NCBI RefSeq assembly: GCF_030348765.1
Contig: NZ_JAUCEU010000007.1
Location: 5,863,501-5,927,500, forward strand
Origin: Neobacillus sp. CF12
GTDB lineage: Bacteria > Bacillota > Bacilli > Bacillales > Cytobacillaceae
Length of the DNA: 64,000 bases
Direction: 5' to 3'
The position numbers and the translations under genes were made by a program. Below, piece after piece: positions 32,534 through 41,109 of the stretch. The notes under the pieces are model-generated. The model was not told where the DNA came from. It saw only the letters and a list, made by a program, of their open reading frames with translations, and did not search any database. Numbering within the stretch: position 1 is the stretch's first letter; every line of letters begins with the position of its first letter.

Positions 32534-34088
32534 ATTTTATCAACCCTTCTTCTTGTAAGAACTCTTTTGCTACTTTTGCTGGTGATTCTTTAAGGCTATC
32601 AACTTTGTAATTTAGTTTTCTCATTTTATCATCCGTTAGTTTGCCTGCTAGTGTATTTAGTGCTTCTTCAAGTTCAGGATGTTCCTTTAATGTTTCTTCT
32701 TTGACAATTGGAACAGCATAATAAGGAGGGAAGAAATTTTTATCATCTTCTAAAACCTTCAATCCAAATTCTTCTATTAGACCATCCGTTGAAAAGGCAT
32801 CGATGACGTCACTTTTATGATTATCAAGAGCTGTATAACGTAATCCCCCGTCAATGGCTTTCACCTCTTTAAAATTCAAATTGTACGTTTTCGAAAGTCC
32901 AATTAGTCCGTCTTCGCGATTTGGAAATTCAATCGTTGGTCCCATAATCATGCTATCACTTACTTTAGCAAGGTCTGAAATGGTATTTAAATTATATTGC
33001 TGTGCTGTATCTTGACGCACTGCTAATGCGTAAGTGTTATTAAACCCAAGTGGTTTTAACATGTCTATTCCATATTTAGTTTTGAATTCTTTTTTTACAT
33101 AATCATAAACCTTGTCAGGATCATTTTGTGGACTTTGATTAAGAATATTTACAAGGCCAGTCCCAGTGTATTCTACGTACATATCAATATCGCCATTTTT
33201 AATAGCACTAAAAGCTACCTGTGAGCCACCAAGGTTCATTTTTCTCTCTACTTCAAGGTCCGTCTTATTTTCAATTAAATCAGCTAGCATATTCCCTAAA
33301 ATCAGCTGTTCACTGAAATTTTTAGAGCCAATAACAATTTTATCACCTGCACTTGCTTTTGAATAAACCGTAAAAGCACCCGCAGCAACTACGATAATAC
33401 TAGTAACTGCAATGACCAAACGCTTTACCGTTTTACCCGTGTTAGTTGCTGATTTCTGTTTATTCGTATAAGAAAAGGATGTCTCAAGTTTACCAACAAT
33501 AAAGTCAATCAAGAGGGCAAGGATACATGCAGGGATAGCACCGGCAAGAATCATGTAATTATCAACGGTTTGTACACCAGAGAACACCAGATAACCAAGA
33601 CCACCCGCACCCACAAATGCAGCGATGGTCATTAAACCAACGGCAGTTACAGCAGAAATTCTGATACCCGCCATAATCATCGGAAAAGCTAATGGCAGCT
33701 GAACCTTTTTCATGGTTTGACTCTTGGTCAGACCGATACCTTTGGCGGCTTCCAGAATGTCTGGATCAATATTCGTTAATCCTGTATAGGTGTTCTTGAC
33801 GATTGGAAGAAGAGAATAAAGGACAACCATTACAATGGCAGGTGCGCTGCCAATCCCAATGAAGGGGATTAAGAAGCCGAGTAAGGCTAAGCTTGGCACA
33901 GCTTGAATGACATTCGTCGTACCGATAATGGGTTTTGAGAGCTTTGGCTCTCTTGATATTAAAATACCGAGTGGAATACCGATAATTACCGCGATTAATA
34001 CAGAAATAATACTTAAATATATATGTTGACCTAATAGGTTTAGGATTTGTTCGAAGTTTGCACTTAAATAATTATAAAAATCACCCAT
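32532..34088 (-). CDS. Compatible-solute ABC importer, fused permease and substrate-binding protein
   Basis: A 518-residue fusion. Residues 1-210 are an OpuB/OpuC-type permease with about six helices and the EAA-like loop EAAKGIGLTKSQTMKKVQLPLAFP. A further helix near 220-240 leads to an extracytoplasmic OpuBC/OpuCC-like binding domain (IVIGSKNFSEQLILGNMLADLIE ... MYVEYTGTGLVNIL). Bacillus subtilis OpuB and OpuC keep these as separate genes, whereas the fusion is the BusAB/OpuABC arrangement of lactic acid bacteria. The ligand is likely glycine betaine, choline or a related osmolyte. The stop codon of the ATPase gene overlaps its start. Confidence 0.88.
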   Translation of the reverse strand: MGDFYNYLSANFEQILNLLGQHIYLSIISVLIAVIIGIPLGILISREPKLSKPIIGTTNVIQAVPSLALLGFLIPFIGIGSAPAIVMVVLYSLLPIVKNTYTGLTNIDPDILEAAKGIGLTKSQTMKKVQLPLAFPMIMAGIRISAVTAVGLMTIAAFVGAGGLGYLVFSGVQTVDNYMILAGAIPACILALLIDFIVGKLETSFSYTNKQKSATNTGKTVKRLVIAVTSIIVVAAGAFTVYSKASAGDKIVIGSKNFSEQLILGNMLADLIENKTDLEVERKMNLGGSQVAFSAIKNGDIDMYVEYTGTGLVNILNQSPQNDPDKVYDYVKKEFKTKYGIDMLKPLGFNNTYALAVRQDTAQQYNLNTISDLAKVSDSMIMGPTIEFPNREDGLIGLSKTYNLNFKEVKAIDGGLRYTALDNHKSDVIDAFSTDGLIEEFGLKVLEDDKNFFPPYYAVPIVKEETLKEHPELEEALNTLAGKLTDDKMRKLNYKVDSLKESPAKVAKEFLQEEGLIK

Positions 34089-35212
34089 TAAAAGGCCACC
34101 TCCAAATCAATTAGTTGGCTGCTTAGAGCCGATAAAATACTGCTTCTCGTTATTAGGCCAGTTAATTGCTTCGTTTGATTAATAACGGGGACATAGCCAA
34201 TTTTATGTTCATTCATCGTGGCTAGAATGGAAATTAAATTACTATCCTCGGAAATAGCGAGAACATTTTTCTCCATAACACTATCAATCTCTGAATTTCG
34301 ATTCAGTAATTGGACTCCTTTTAATGTAACTAATCCTATTAAAATATTATTTTTGTCGGTTACCAATAAGCTGTCGACCTTATTAGACTTCATGATTTCT
34401 ATCGCCTGTAAAACAGTTCGCTTAGCAGTAATCTTTACAGGGTTAGGAATCATAATATCCTCAGCCATTAATAATTCAGGATTATTCCAAACTCGTCGCT
34501 TCCCAATAAATCCTTCGACAAATTCATTGGCTGGGTTTTTGAGAATATTTTCAGGGGTGTCAAATTGGAGAATATCGCCGTCTTTTAAAATACAAATTTT
34601 ATCAGCGATTTTAATGGCTTCGTCCATATCGTGGGTAACGAAAATGATGGTTTTATTAAGTTCTTTTTGCATTTGAACGAGTTCATCTTGAAGTGAGTTT
34701 CTCGTTACAGGATCCAATGCACTGAAGGGCTCATCCATTAAAATGATATCTGAATCCGTTGAAAATGCTCTGGCCACCCCTACTCGTTGCTGCTGTCCAC
34801 CACTTAACTCTTTAGGGAACCGGTGTAGGAATTCAGAAGGATTTAATCCGACTACCTGAAGAAGTTCCTCTGTTTTTTTGGTAATTTTATCTGGATCTTC
34901 TCCTTTTAGGTTTGGGATTAATTCTAAATTTTCTCTAATCGACATATGGGGGAAGAGACCTGTATTTTGAATTACATAGCCAATATTTCTCCTAAGTTCT
35001 ATTGCATCCATTTTGGAAATATCTTTACCATTTACAAAAATCTTTCCTTCTGATGGCTGAATTAATTTATTGATCATTTTTAACAAGGTGGTTTTCCCGC
35101 AGCCACTTGGTCCGATAAAAACTACTAATTGCCCAGCTTCGATATCAATCGAGAAGGGCTTAATAATTGTTTTATTCCGGTATTTCTTTACTATATTTTT
35201 AAACTCTATCAA
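34088..35212 (-). CDS. Compatible-solute ABC importer ATP-binding protein with CBS domains
   Basis: An OpuBA/OpuCA-like ATPase of about 374 residues. Walker A GPSGCGKTT, signature LSGGQQQRVGVARAF and Walker B IILMDEPFSALDP are complete. The C-terminal third holds two CBS domains (MIPNPVKITAKRTVLQAIEIMKS; VLAISEDSNLISILATM), which sense ionic strength or c-di-AMP in relatives. AAGGAGG lies 7 bases before a TTG at 35212 but only about 1 base before the ATG at 35218, so the TTG start is preferred. Confidence 0.88.
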   Translation of the reverse strand: MIEFKNIVKKYRNKTIIKPFSIDIEAGQLVVFIGPSGCGKTTLLKMINKLIQPSEGKIFVNGKDISKMDAIELRRNIGYVIQNTGLFPHMSIRENLELIPNLKGEDPDKITKKTEELLQVVGLNPSEFLHRFPKELSGGQQQRVGVARAFSTDSDIILMDEPFSALDPVTRNSLQDELVQMQKELNKTIIFVTHDMDEAIKIADKICILKDGDILQFDTPENILKNPANEFVEGFIGKRRVWNNPELLMAEDIMIPNPVKITAKRTVLQAIEIMKSNKVDSLLVTDKNNILIGLVTLKGVQLLNRNSEIDSVMEKNVLAISEDSNLISILATMNEHKIGYVPVINQTKQLTGLITRSSILSALSSQLIDLEVAF

Positions 35213-35249
35213 GATCATTCCTCCTTAAAAATTCATATATCAAATTTCC

Positions 35250-35288
35250 AACAACTTCATTTTAACATATAAGTTGTTTCTTTGTCGA
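35250..35288 (-). promoter_or_regulatory. Predicted promoter and operator of the Opu operon
   Basis: On the minus strand TCGACA (35283-35288) and TAAAAT (35259-35264) are 18 bp apart. A perfect 8-bp inverted repeat AACAACTT-N13-AAGTTGTT (35250-35278) covers the -10 and spacer. The placement suits a repressor. BusR is the obvious candidate, but I could not compare it with a proven BusR site. Confidence 0.55.
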
Positions 35289-35410
35289 CTTTATCCTTTT
35301 TTTACCTGTAATTAAGACTCATAAAAAGGCGTAATATTTTTCAGAATATAAAGAAAAGTGTTAAGATGGAACTAAAATATTCTAGTTAAAAGAAATGAGG
35401 AGAAGGTAAA

Positions 35411-36142
35411 TTGGGATCTATAAAAGAAAAGCTTAGTCTTAAATTTTTCCTCTTCGTTGGATTGGCATTCATCATAATACAAATTCCGATAATCGGTGAT
35501 TACTTGAGGATTATTAATACGGTAATCCATGAATCTGGCCACGCTTTTATTGCTCTCTTTGGAGGCCATGTTGAATCCATTTCATTGTTTATGAATGGAG
35601 ATGGAGTTACACATGGCACACAATCGATTTGGATTATTGACCTTATTACTTGTTCAGCAGGTTATTTGATTACTTCATTTATGGCATATGTATCTTTTTG
35701 GTTGATTAAAAAGAAAAAACAAACATTTCTTATTGATTTGATTTTAGGAATCATACTCATCAATTTACTATTATGGGTCCGAAATCCATATGGTTTATTT
35801 TGGTTAGCTTCATTCGGTCTCATATTTCTAGCCTTTCTTATAAAGGGAAGCCAAAAGGTAATCCATAATCTCGTATTGTTATTGGCTTGTATTTTGTTAG
35901 TGGAATCGGTTAGTACTGCCTACGATATTTTAATTATCAGTTTGATTCAGCCTCATGCTGCGGGCGATGCAACAAACTTATCTCAGTTATCAGCTTTCAT
36001 ACCAGCTCAAGCATGGGGGATATTCTTCTTTGCTCAAGCACTTTTTTTTATTGTGCTAGGATTCAAGAAAGGTTTGTTCAGAATAGGGGCAGGAGAATTG
36101 CAACCGAAATACCAGTTAAAAGGAACAAAAGAATTCTTATAA
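35411..36142 (+). CDS. M50-family membrane metallopeptidase-like protein
   Basis: A 243-residue protein with about seven hydrophobic segments. The zinc motif HESGHA (HExxH, near residue 43) lies inside a helix, followed by FGGHVESI. This fits the small M50 family proteins of Bacillaceae. A second-site NPDG-like motif appears as NPYGLFW (near 118). The substrate is unknown. The TTG start has AGGAGAAGG upstream, and no better ATG exists before the conserved part. Confidence 0.7.
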   Translation: MGSIKEKLSLKFFLFVGLAFIIIQIPIIGDYLRIINTVIHESGHAFIALFGGHVESISLFMNGDGVTHGTQSIWIIDLITCSAGYLITSFMAYVSFWLIKKKKQTFLIDLILGIILINLLLWVRNPYGLFWLASFGLIFLAFLIKGSQKVIHNLVLLLACILLVESVSTAYDILIISLIQPHAAGDATNLSQLSAFIPAQAWGIFFFAQALFFIVLGFKKGLFRIGAGELQPKYQLKGTKEFL

Positions 36143-36146
36143 AAAA

Positions 36147-36168
36147 AGCTCGCCGTAAATGCGAGCTT
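36147..36168 (-). terminator. Terminator for the convergent 36.2-kb gene
   Basis: AAGCTCGC/GCGAGCTT arms. The strong T-run is on the minus strand. It also lies just after the M50 gene stop. Confidence 0.75.
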
Positions 36169-36179
36169 CTTCTACATTT

Positions 36180-36518
36180 TTAATAGTAATAAGGAAATGG
36201 AAAGAAAAATGGAAAAACAAAAACATTGTATGGAAATCTGCGTCTTCTAAACCGACGAAATCTCCGTCTGCCGTAACCGCCATATCCACCATATCTCATA
36301 TCATCGGAGTCGTCATCAACATCCTCTGGCACTAACATAGTAACACCTTCATCATCCATGTCTTGGATAATTCCATTCATTTGAGTGCCATCACTCATTT
36401 GACCAACCACATGGTAATTCATATATCGCTGGCATGTATTCATGATATTCCGATAATCGCGAGTTTCTTGACCCTGGTACCCTGGATTTCCAATAGGTCC
36501 ATTGTAATAATTATTCAT
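36180..36518 (-). CDS. Low-complexity protein with Arg/Gly/Phe-rich tail, possible spore-coat protein
   Basis: A 112-residue protein. The N-terminus is Asn/Tyr/Gly-rich (MNNYYNGPIGNPGYQ). The middle YHVVGQMSDGTQMNGIIQDMDDEGVTMLVP looks like a small beta-barrel (Sm- or SH3-like). A run of Asp follows, then YGGYGGYGRRRFRRFRRRRF and an aromatic end FVFPFFFPFPYYY. Such composition is seen in Bacillus spore coat proteins, but I do not recognise this family. The start follows GAGGAGG; the longer frame to 36539 has no site. Confidence 0.7.
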   Translation of the reverse strand: MNNYYNGPIGNPGYQGQETRDYRNIMNTCQRYMNYHVVGQMSDGTQMNGIIQDMDDEGVTMLVPEDVDDDSDDMRYGGYGGYGRRRFRRFRRRRFPYNVFVFPFFFPFPYYY

Positions 36519-36674
36519 GATAATCGCCTCCTCGCACACATATTATTCAGGTAAAAGGAATTAGTGCCTATAAAATTTAGAATCTTTATCCTATATAAAT
36601 ATTTTTGCAAAGTGAACATAAGATAGATTAATGTAAATAAACCCACTTGGAATTTCACTAATAGGAGGGGTTAA

Positions 36675-37160
36675 ATGAATATCCTGGATATCATTACAAG
36701 CAGGAGAAATATAAAAAAGTTCAAATCAGATACAGTTAAACTTGATTTGATTTATTCTTGGTTAGAGGCTGCAAAGATGGCTCCTAATCATAGAATGACT
36801 GAACCTTGGGAAGTGTACTTTGTTGGTCCAGTTACAAGAGCTAAACTGAATCACAAGACGAATTTTGGAAATGCACCTGTACTTATTGCAGTCTTATCTA
36901 AACATGGCACCTCAGCAATTGAAAAAGAAGAAAATGCAATGGCGACTGCCTGTTTTGTTCAAAATTTTAATTTGGCTGCGTGGGCCGACGGGGTAGGAAC
37001 ATTCTGGTCATCAATTGGAATAACAGCCAAAAATCGAGAAATTCTAGTTGTACCAGATAACTATGATCTTATTGGTGTATTAGGAATTGGTTACCCTGAG
37101 ATTGTACCGGATCCAAAACCGAGAACATCCATCAGAAACAAAATAAAGAACTTACCATAA
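36675..37160 (+). CDS. Nitroreductase-family protein
   Basis: A 161-residue short nitroreductase-fold protein. ITSRRNIKKFKSD carries the N-terminal FMN-contact Arg-Arg. AAKMAPNHRMTEPWEVYFV and GIGYPEIVPDPKPRTSI match the family core and C-terminal FMN loop. It likely reduces nitro or quinone-type compounds with NAD(P)H as an FMN dimer. It is convergent with a nitronate monooxygenase-like gene. AGGAGGGG precedes the ATG. Confidence 0.85.
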   Translation: MNILDIITSRRNIKKFKSDTVKLDLIYSWLEAAKMAPNHRMTEPWEVYFVGPVTRAKLNHKTNFGNAPVLIAVLSKHGTSAIEKEENAMATACFVQNFNLAAWADGVGTFWSSIGITAKNREILVVPDNYDLIGVLGIGYPEIVPDPKPRTSIRNKIKNLP

Positions 37161-37162
37161 AC

Positions 37163-37202
37163 AAAAAAGAGGTAACCGATAATCCGGCTGCCTCTTTTTT
37201 TT
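37163..37202. terminator. Bidirectional terminator between nitroreductase and nitronate monooxygenase genes
   Basis: AAAAAAGAGG and CCTCTTTTTT outer arms with an inner CCG/CGG stem. Confidence 0.8.
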
Positions 37203-37205
37203 ACA

Positions 37206-38189
37206 TTAGTTTGCAAATTTAATGGAATCTAGATACTCCGTTGTAAGATTATCAATGATTTGTTGAACGGGGAGTATATCCTTAATTTCATCTACTCGTG
37301 CACCGGCAAAGACAAGTCCGTTTTCGACATCTCCATTTACGGATGTGAGCAGGGAGTCAAGCGTACAGAACCGATAAGAACAATTTTTTAAACAATCATG
37401 GCATTTTGCAATTTTCAATTTGTCAGTGCCACTTATTAATTTTGCAAAGTTATTGACAATCACTCTTCCATGTAGACCAACTGTTGTTTTAACTAAAGCT
37501 GTGTCCTCTTTTCGAGCGTCAACATACTTTTGCTTAAATGCTTGAGGAGCATCACATTCTTCACTTGCTACAAAGCGTGTTCCCATTTGTACTCCAGAAG
37601 CACCCATTGAAATGGCTTTAGCAATATCCTCTCCATTCATAATTCCACCAGCTGCAATAACAGGAATAGAAACGGCTTCCACCACTTCCGGAAGAATGTC
37701 AAACATTGGTCTATCCGTACCCAGATGTCCACCTGCTTCAAAGCCCTCCACAACTACTGCAGCAGCTCCAAGTCTTTCTGAGATTCTTGCTAATTTAGCT
37801 GAAGAGACAATGGAAATGACAGGAATACCTGCTTGTCTACCCCATGCATACATATCCCTTGAGATTCCTGCTCCAGAAATAATAAAATCAACTTTTTCCT
37901 CGAGAGCCGCTTTCATTTTTTCAGCAAAATCATTCATCGCAAATAATACATTGACGCCAATAAATCCTGCACCTTTTACTAAACTTTTTGCTTTTCTGAT
38001 ATGTTCGCGCATTTCATCTGTTGTAATCCCTGTTCCTGAGATAATACCAACACCACCAGCATTTGCTACTGCAGATGCAAGTTTGCTTAATGAAATACCT
38101 ACCCCCATACCACCTTGAAAGATGGGCACCTTTGGCATAATATGAGCAATTTTTAACTGTGGAAAATTCAATTTATAACCCCGTTTCAT
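37206..38189 (-). CDS. Nitronate monooxygenase/FabK-like flavoprotein
   Basis: A 327-residue TIM-barrel FMN protein. PIFQGGMGVGISLSKLASAVANAGGVGIIS near the start and the phosphate-binding region PVIAAGGIMNGEDIAKAISMGASGVQMGTRF are typical of the nitronate monooxygenase/enoyl-ACP reductase II family. A Cys-rich stretch CHDCLKNCSYRFC (near 283) with four cysteines follows the barrel, which could bind a metal or cluster. The ribosome site is weak, so the start is uncertain; an ATG 17 codons in is the alternative. The substrate (nitronate or acyl chain) is not decided by sequence alone. Confidence 0.78.
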   Translation of the reverse strand: MKRGYKLNFPQLKIAHIMPKVPIFQGGMGVGISLSKLASAVANAGGVGIISGTGITTDEMREHIRKAKSLVKGAGFIGVNVLFAMNDFAEKMKAALEEKVDFIISGAGISRDMYAWGRQAGIPVISIVSSAKLARISERLGAAAVVVEGFEAGGHLGTDRPMFDILPEVVEAVSIPVIAAGGIMNGEDIAKAISMGASGVQMGTRFVASEECDAPQAFKQKYVDARKEDTALVKTTVGLHGRVIVNNFAKLISGTDKLKIAKCHDCLKNCSYRFCTLDSLLTSVNGDVENGLVFAGARVDEIKDILPVQQIIDNLTTEYLDSIKFAN

Positions 38190-38471
38190 TGTTTTAGAAT
38201 TTAGAACTTACTCTGGATACTACCAGAAATCATTTTCTGTGTATGTGATTTTTATCATCAGGTCATAAAAGTTGGTGTTAGTATTTATTACCAATCATAA
38301 TAGTCCTATATGCATAGGCATTTACGTTTATTATTTCGGAATTGTAATTTTAACGAAATAGAAAGTAATTTTTATTCAATATCCTTGTAACATTACAAAG
38401 GTAAAATGGTATTGAACCATATGTGAAATTTTATTAAAATATCTTTGGGTTGGATATTAAGGGGGATTAGA
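38190..38471. other. Divergent intergenic region with TTGTAA dyad
   Basis: No gene is visible in these 282 bases. A perfect inverted repeat TTGTAA-CA-TTACAA (38385-38398), extended as CCTTG/AAAGG, lies about 75 bases before the acyltransferase start. It could be an operator. Confidence 0.4.
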
Positions 38472-39446
38472 ATGGCTTCCACTACAAGTAGGAGTAAGTA
38501 CTTTGATAACGCGAAATTCATATTAATTTTTCTTGTTGTTTTTGGGCATGTAATTAGCCCATATAAGGATCAGGATAAGATTTTATTTACTTTATATAGC
38601 GTGATTTTTCTATTTCATATGCCAGCGTTTATTTTGATCTCTGGATACTTTGCCAAAGGATTTAGAAAAAAAGGATATTTACGTAAAGCTTTTCAAAAAA
38701 TATTGATTCCTTATTTTATATTTCAGATAATCTATTCTATTTTTTATTTTTTAGTGGGTAAGGAAAAAACGCTTGAATTCGATTTGTTCCAACCTCATTG
38801 GTCATTGTGGTTTTTATTAAGTTTATTCTTTTGGAATTTACTGCTGTATGTATTTGCTAGATTAAAATGGATCGGTTTATTCATCGCCGTAATACTTGGA
38901 ATCGGTATTGGCTATTTTGAGCAAGCAGGTAGTTTTATGAGTATTTCTCGGACGTTTGTCTTCTTTCCTTACTTTTTGTTAGGTTTCTTATTAAATGGGG
39001 ATCATTTAAAACGGATCATTGGGGCAAAGTTTGCTATTCCAACAGGTATATTCATTCTCATGTTGATGTTTTTATTTTTTGGATTTAGTTTTCCACAAAA
39101 TGCTGTACCGTGGTTGTTAGGCGATACCTCTTATGAAAACATGGGAGGAATGCAGCTTACTGATGGACTGCTACGTGCGTTGCAATATGTTTTAACACTA
39201 ATTGTCGTTTTTGGCTTTTTGCCGTTAATCCCATCGAATCAATATCGTATTACGAAAATAGGTGAGAGAACACTATATGTCTATTTATTCCATGGTTTTA
39301 TTATTAAATCGATCCAATCCATTTTACCGAATAGCTTCTCAGAAAATTATTTGTTCTTACTAGCATTCTCCTTCATGGTCTGTATTATATTAGGCAGTTA
39401 CATGATAAAAAAATATACGCGACCAATTGTTGAGTTGAAAATATAA
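38472..39446 (+). CDS. Acyltransferase 3-family membrane protein
   Basis: A 324-residue protein with about ten hydrophobic segments. SKYFDNAKFILIFLVVFGHVI near the start holds the family's Asp/Arg-type and His motif (FGH). LFHMPAFILISGYFAKG and YVYLFHGFIIKSI are also typical. Such enzymes O-acylate extracellular sugars such as peptidoglycan, polysaccharide or lipid-linked glycans. The acceptor is unknown. AAGGGGGATT precedes the ATG at 38472; the longer frame lacks a site. Confidence 0.85.
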   Translation: MASTTSRSKYFDNAKFILIFLVVFGHVISPYKDQDKILFTLYSVIFLFHMPAFILISGYFAKGFRKKGYLRKAFQKILIPYFIFQIIYSIFYFLVGKEKTLEFDLFQPHWSLWFLLSLFFWNLLLYVFARLKWIGLFIAVILGIGIGYFEQAGSFMSISRTFVFFPYFLLGFLLNGDHLKRIIGAKFAIPTGIFILMLMFLFFGFSFPQNAVPWLLGDTSYENMGGMQLTDGLLRALQYVLTLIVVFGFLPLIPSNQYRITKIGERTLYVYLFHGFIIKSIQSILPNSFSENYLFLLAFSFMVCIILGSYMIKKYTRPIVELKI

Positions 39447-39480
39447 AAGCCGAATGTGTTTAATACACATTCGGCTTATT
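39447..39480. terminator. Bidirectional terminator between acyltransferase and racA
   Basis: Perfect 13-bp arms AAGCCGAATGTGT and complement around TTAAT, with T-runs on both strands. Confidence 0.93.
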
Positions 39481-39482
39481 TT

Positions 39483-40010
39483 TTATCCTAGAAACCCAAA
39501 TAAAGAACTAACAAAATTCTTCTTTTTTCTATTAAGCTTTCCTTGGTCTAATACCAGTGGTTTGTCTGGTAAATTTGATGTCTTAAACTCCTGAAGCTGT
39601 GATTGGAGGTTTTCAACTTGTTTCGTTAATTTTATAACTTGGCTTTGTAATTCCTCGATTTCTCTGCGGTGCTGCAGCAGTTGATAGGAGGCAACAGAAT
39701 CTGCTTTTGAGTTTACCTTTGTTTCCAATTCGGTAACAATCGAATACAATCTTTCAAGTTCAGAATTGTTCTCAGGTGCTGCTTTGACAGTCCCTTTGCG
39801 TGTTTTCCTTTCTTGAACTGGAGCAATTTCTTGTAATAAGGTCCCATTTTGTATTTGTGTTTGGATATTTTTTAACAAATCAATATCTTCGTTATTAAAA
39901 TGGTAATGTCCTCGCTCATTCCGTTCCATTGGTAACTCAAGCTGTTTTACCCAACGTTGAATGGTACTAGCTGATACCCCTAATAATCTTGCAACTTCGT
40001 TTGTATTCAT
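39483..40010 (-). CDS. racA: Chromosome-anchoring protein RacA
   Basis: A 175-residue protein with a MerR-type helix-turn-helix (MNTNEVARLLGVSASTIQRW then VKQLELPMERNERGHYHF), a coiled coil (about 85-145) and a basic-hydrophobic tail RKKKNFVSSLFGFLG. This matches Bacillus RacA, which binds GC-rich sites near the origin and tethers it to the cell pole through DivIVA at sporulation. An ATG one codon upstream (40013) is also possible. MNTN is the usual start, and its spacing to GGGGG is better. Confidence 0.85.
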   Translation of the reverse strand: MNTNEVARLLGVSASTIQRWVKQLELPMERNERGHYHFNNEDIDLLKNIQTQIQNGTLLQEIAPVQERKTRKGTVKAAPENNSELERLYSIVTELETKVNSKADSVASYQLLQHRREIEELQSQVIKLTKQVENLQSQLQEFKTSNLPDKPLVLDQGKLNRKKKNFVSSLFGFLG

Positions 40011-40064
40011 CATTATTCCCCCCGCATGAATAAATTGTTCATAGCAGCAAGTGTACTGACATTT

Positions 40065-40937
40065 TTACTCCCAAAATTTCCACCATTTCTTTTCCCTTGT
40101 TGCAGCTACATCTCGGAATCCAGTTAATAGATCCTGAAAAGCAGCTTCTCTTTGGGTAATTTCATGGCGAAATTGGTCCCGTTCTTTTCCACGCTCTAAA
40201 CGGTCCACTTCAATTGCTTCGGATAGGTTATAAATTTCTGTGTTTGTAATATCAACGTAATGAGCCAGTTCTTCTGTAGATTGTGATAACTGTTTCGAAA
40301 GTGTATAAATCTCTTCTGAGGTTTCATGTGAAGCATTGGCAATACTCTTTGATAAATATAGAAGTCTTTCAGTCGTTTGTTCAGCATTTTTTTCAAGGTG
40401 ACCAGAAAGTCCAGCAATTTCCGCTTTTGTAGTAGCGGTAGATTTCGTAATAGTCTCAGAGATGGAATTCACCGTATAATGAGCACCCTCTGAAATTTCT
40501 TTTTTGACTTCTTCCACTACTTCCTTTCGAAGAACACTTCTAATCTCCTCTTTTACTTCATTTAAAAAAGTTTGCTTATATTGGTCCATGGCATCGAAAA
40601 ATTGGTCGGCATTCTTAATGGCAAGCTCTTCATTCGAAACTGGGGTCATCTCTTGGGTAACAATTGCTAAGGTCGAAACAGGAGGTTCAGTAACATCTTC
40701 TTCCTCAGGTTCAAACCCTTTTTGCAGCGTTTGTAAAATCATTGCGGTACTAAGTTTGTTTTCATACATGTTTTTAATTTCCAAAAGTAAATCTATCTCT
40801 ACCTGTGAATAAATTCTTGCCCCTTGTTTTGTTCGAGGAATTTCAAGATATTCATCAAGTTCCTTTTCCCATTTTCTTAAAGTGGCAGGTGTAACATTTA
40901 TTTTTTTGGAAACTTCCTTTTGTGTGAAAGTTTTCAT
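40065..40937 (-). CDS. MerR-type HTH protein with coiled coil and DUF3967-like C-terminus
   Basis: A 290-residue protein. The N-terminal MerR helix-turn-helix reads MKTFTQKEVSKKINVTPATL then RKWEKELDEYLEIPR. A long helical/coiled-coil region follows (about 110-280; repeated ETITKSTATTKAE- and NASHETSEEI-like heptads). The end EKKWWKFWE is the tryptophan-rich amphipathic motif of DUF3967-type proteins. It resembles an enlarged RacA and sits 51 bp upstream of racA on the same strand. A role in DNA anchoring or segregation is inferred. The ATG at 40937 is preferred over a TTG at 40946. Confidence 0.75.
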   Translation of the reverse strand: MKTFTQKEVSKKINVTPATLRKWEKELDEYLEIPRTKQGARIYSQVEIDLLLEIKNMYENKLSTAMILQTLQKGFEPEEEDVTEPPVSTLAIVTQEMTPVSNEELAIKNADQFFDAMDQYKQTFLNEVKEEIRSVLRKEVVEEVKKEISEGAHYTVNSISETITKSTATTKAEIAGLSGHLEKNAEQTTERLLYLSKSIANASHETSEEIYTLSKQLSQSTEELAHYVDITNTEIYNLSEAIEVDRLERGKERDQFRHEITQREAAFQDLLTGFRDVAATREKKWWKFWE

Positions 40938-41079
40938 AATGTTCAAATCCCTTCTATCTAAATTTACGGTAAAACATCTTTAGATAGTAAATTCTCTATG
41001 GAGCACCCCTTTTTCCTGCAGGTTGACAAAAGCTATCAAAACAAGACGGATATCACGAAATACCAACAAAATCATGCAA

Positions 41080-41107
41080 AAAAAGCCGTGCAGTTTGCAC
41101 AGCTTTT
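41080..41107 (-). terminator. Terminator of the HAD phosphatase gene
   Basis: AAAGCcGTGCA/TGCACaGCTTT arms; the minus-strand side carries the T-run. Confidence 0.8.
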
Positions 41108-41109
41108 GT

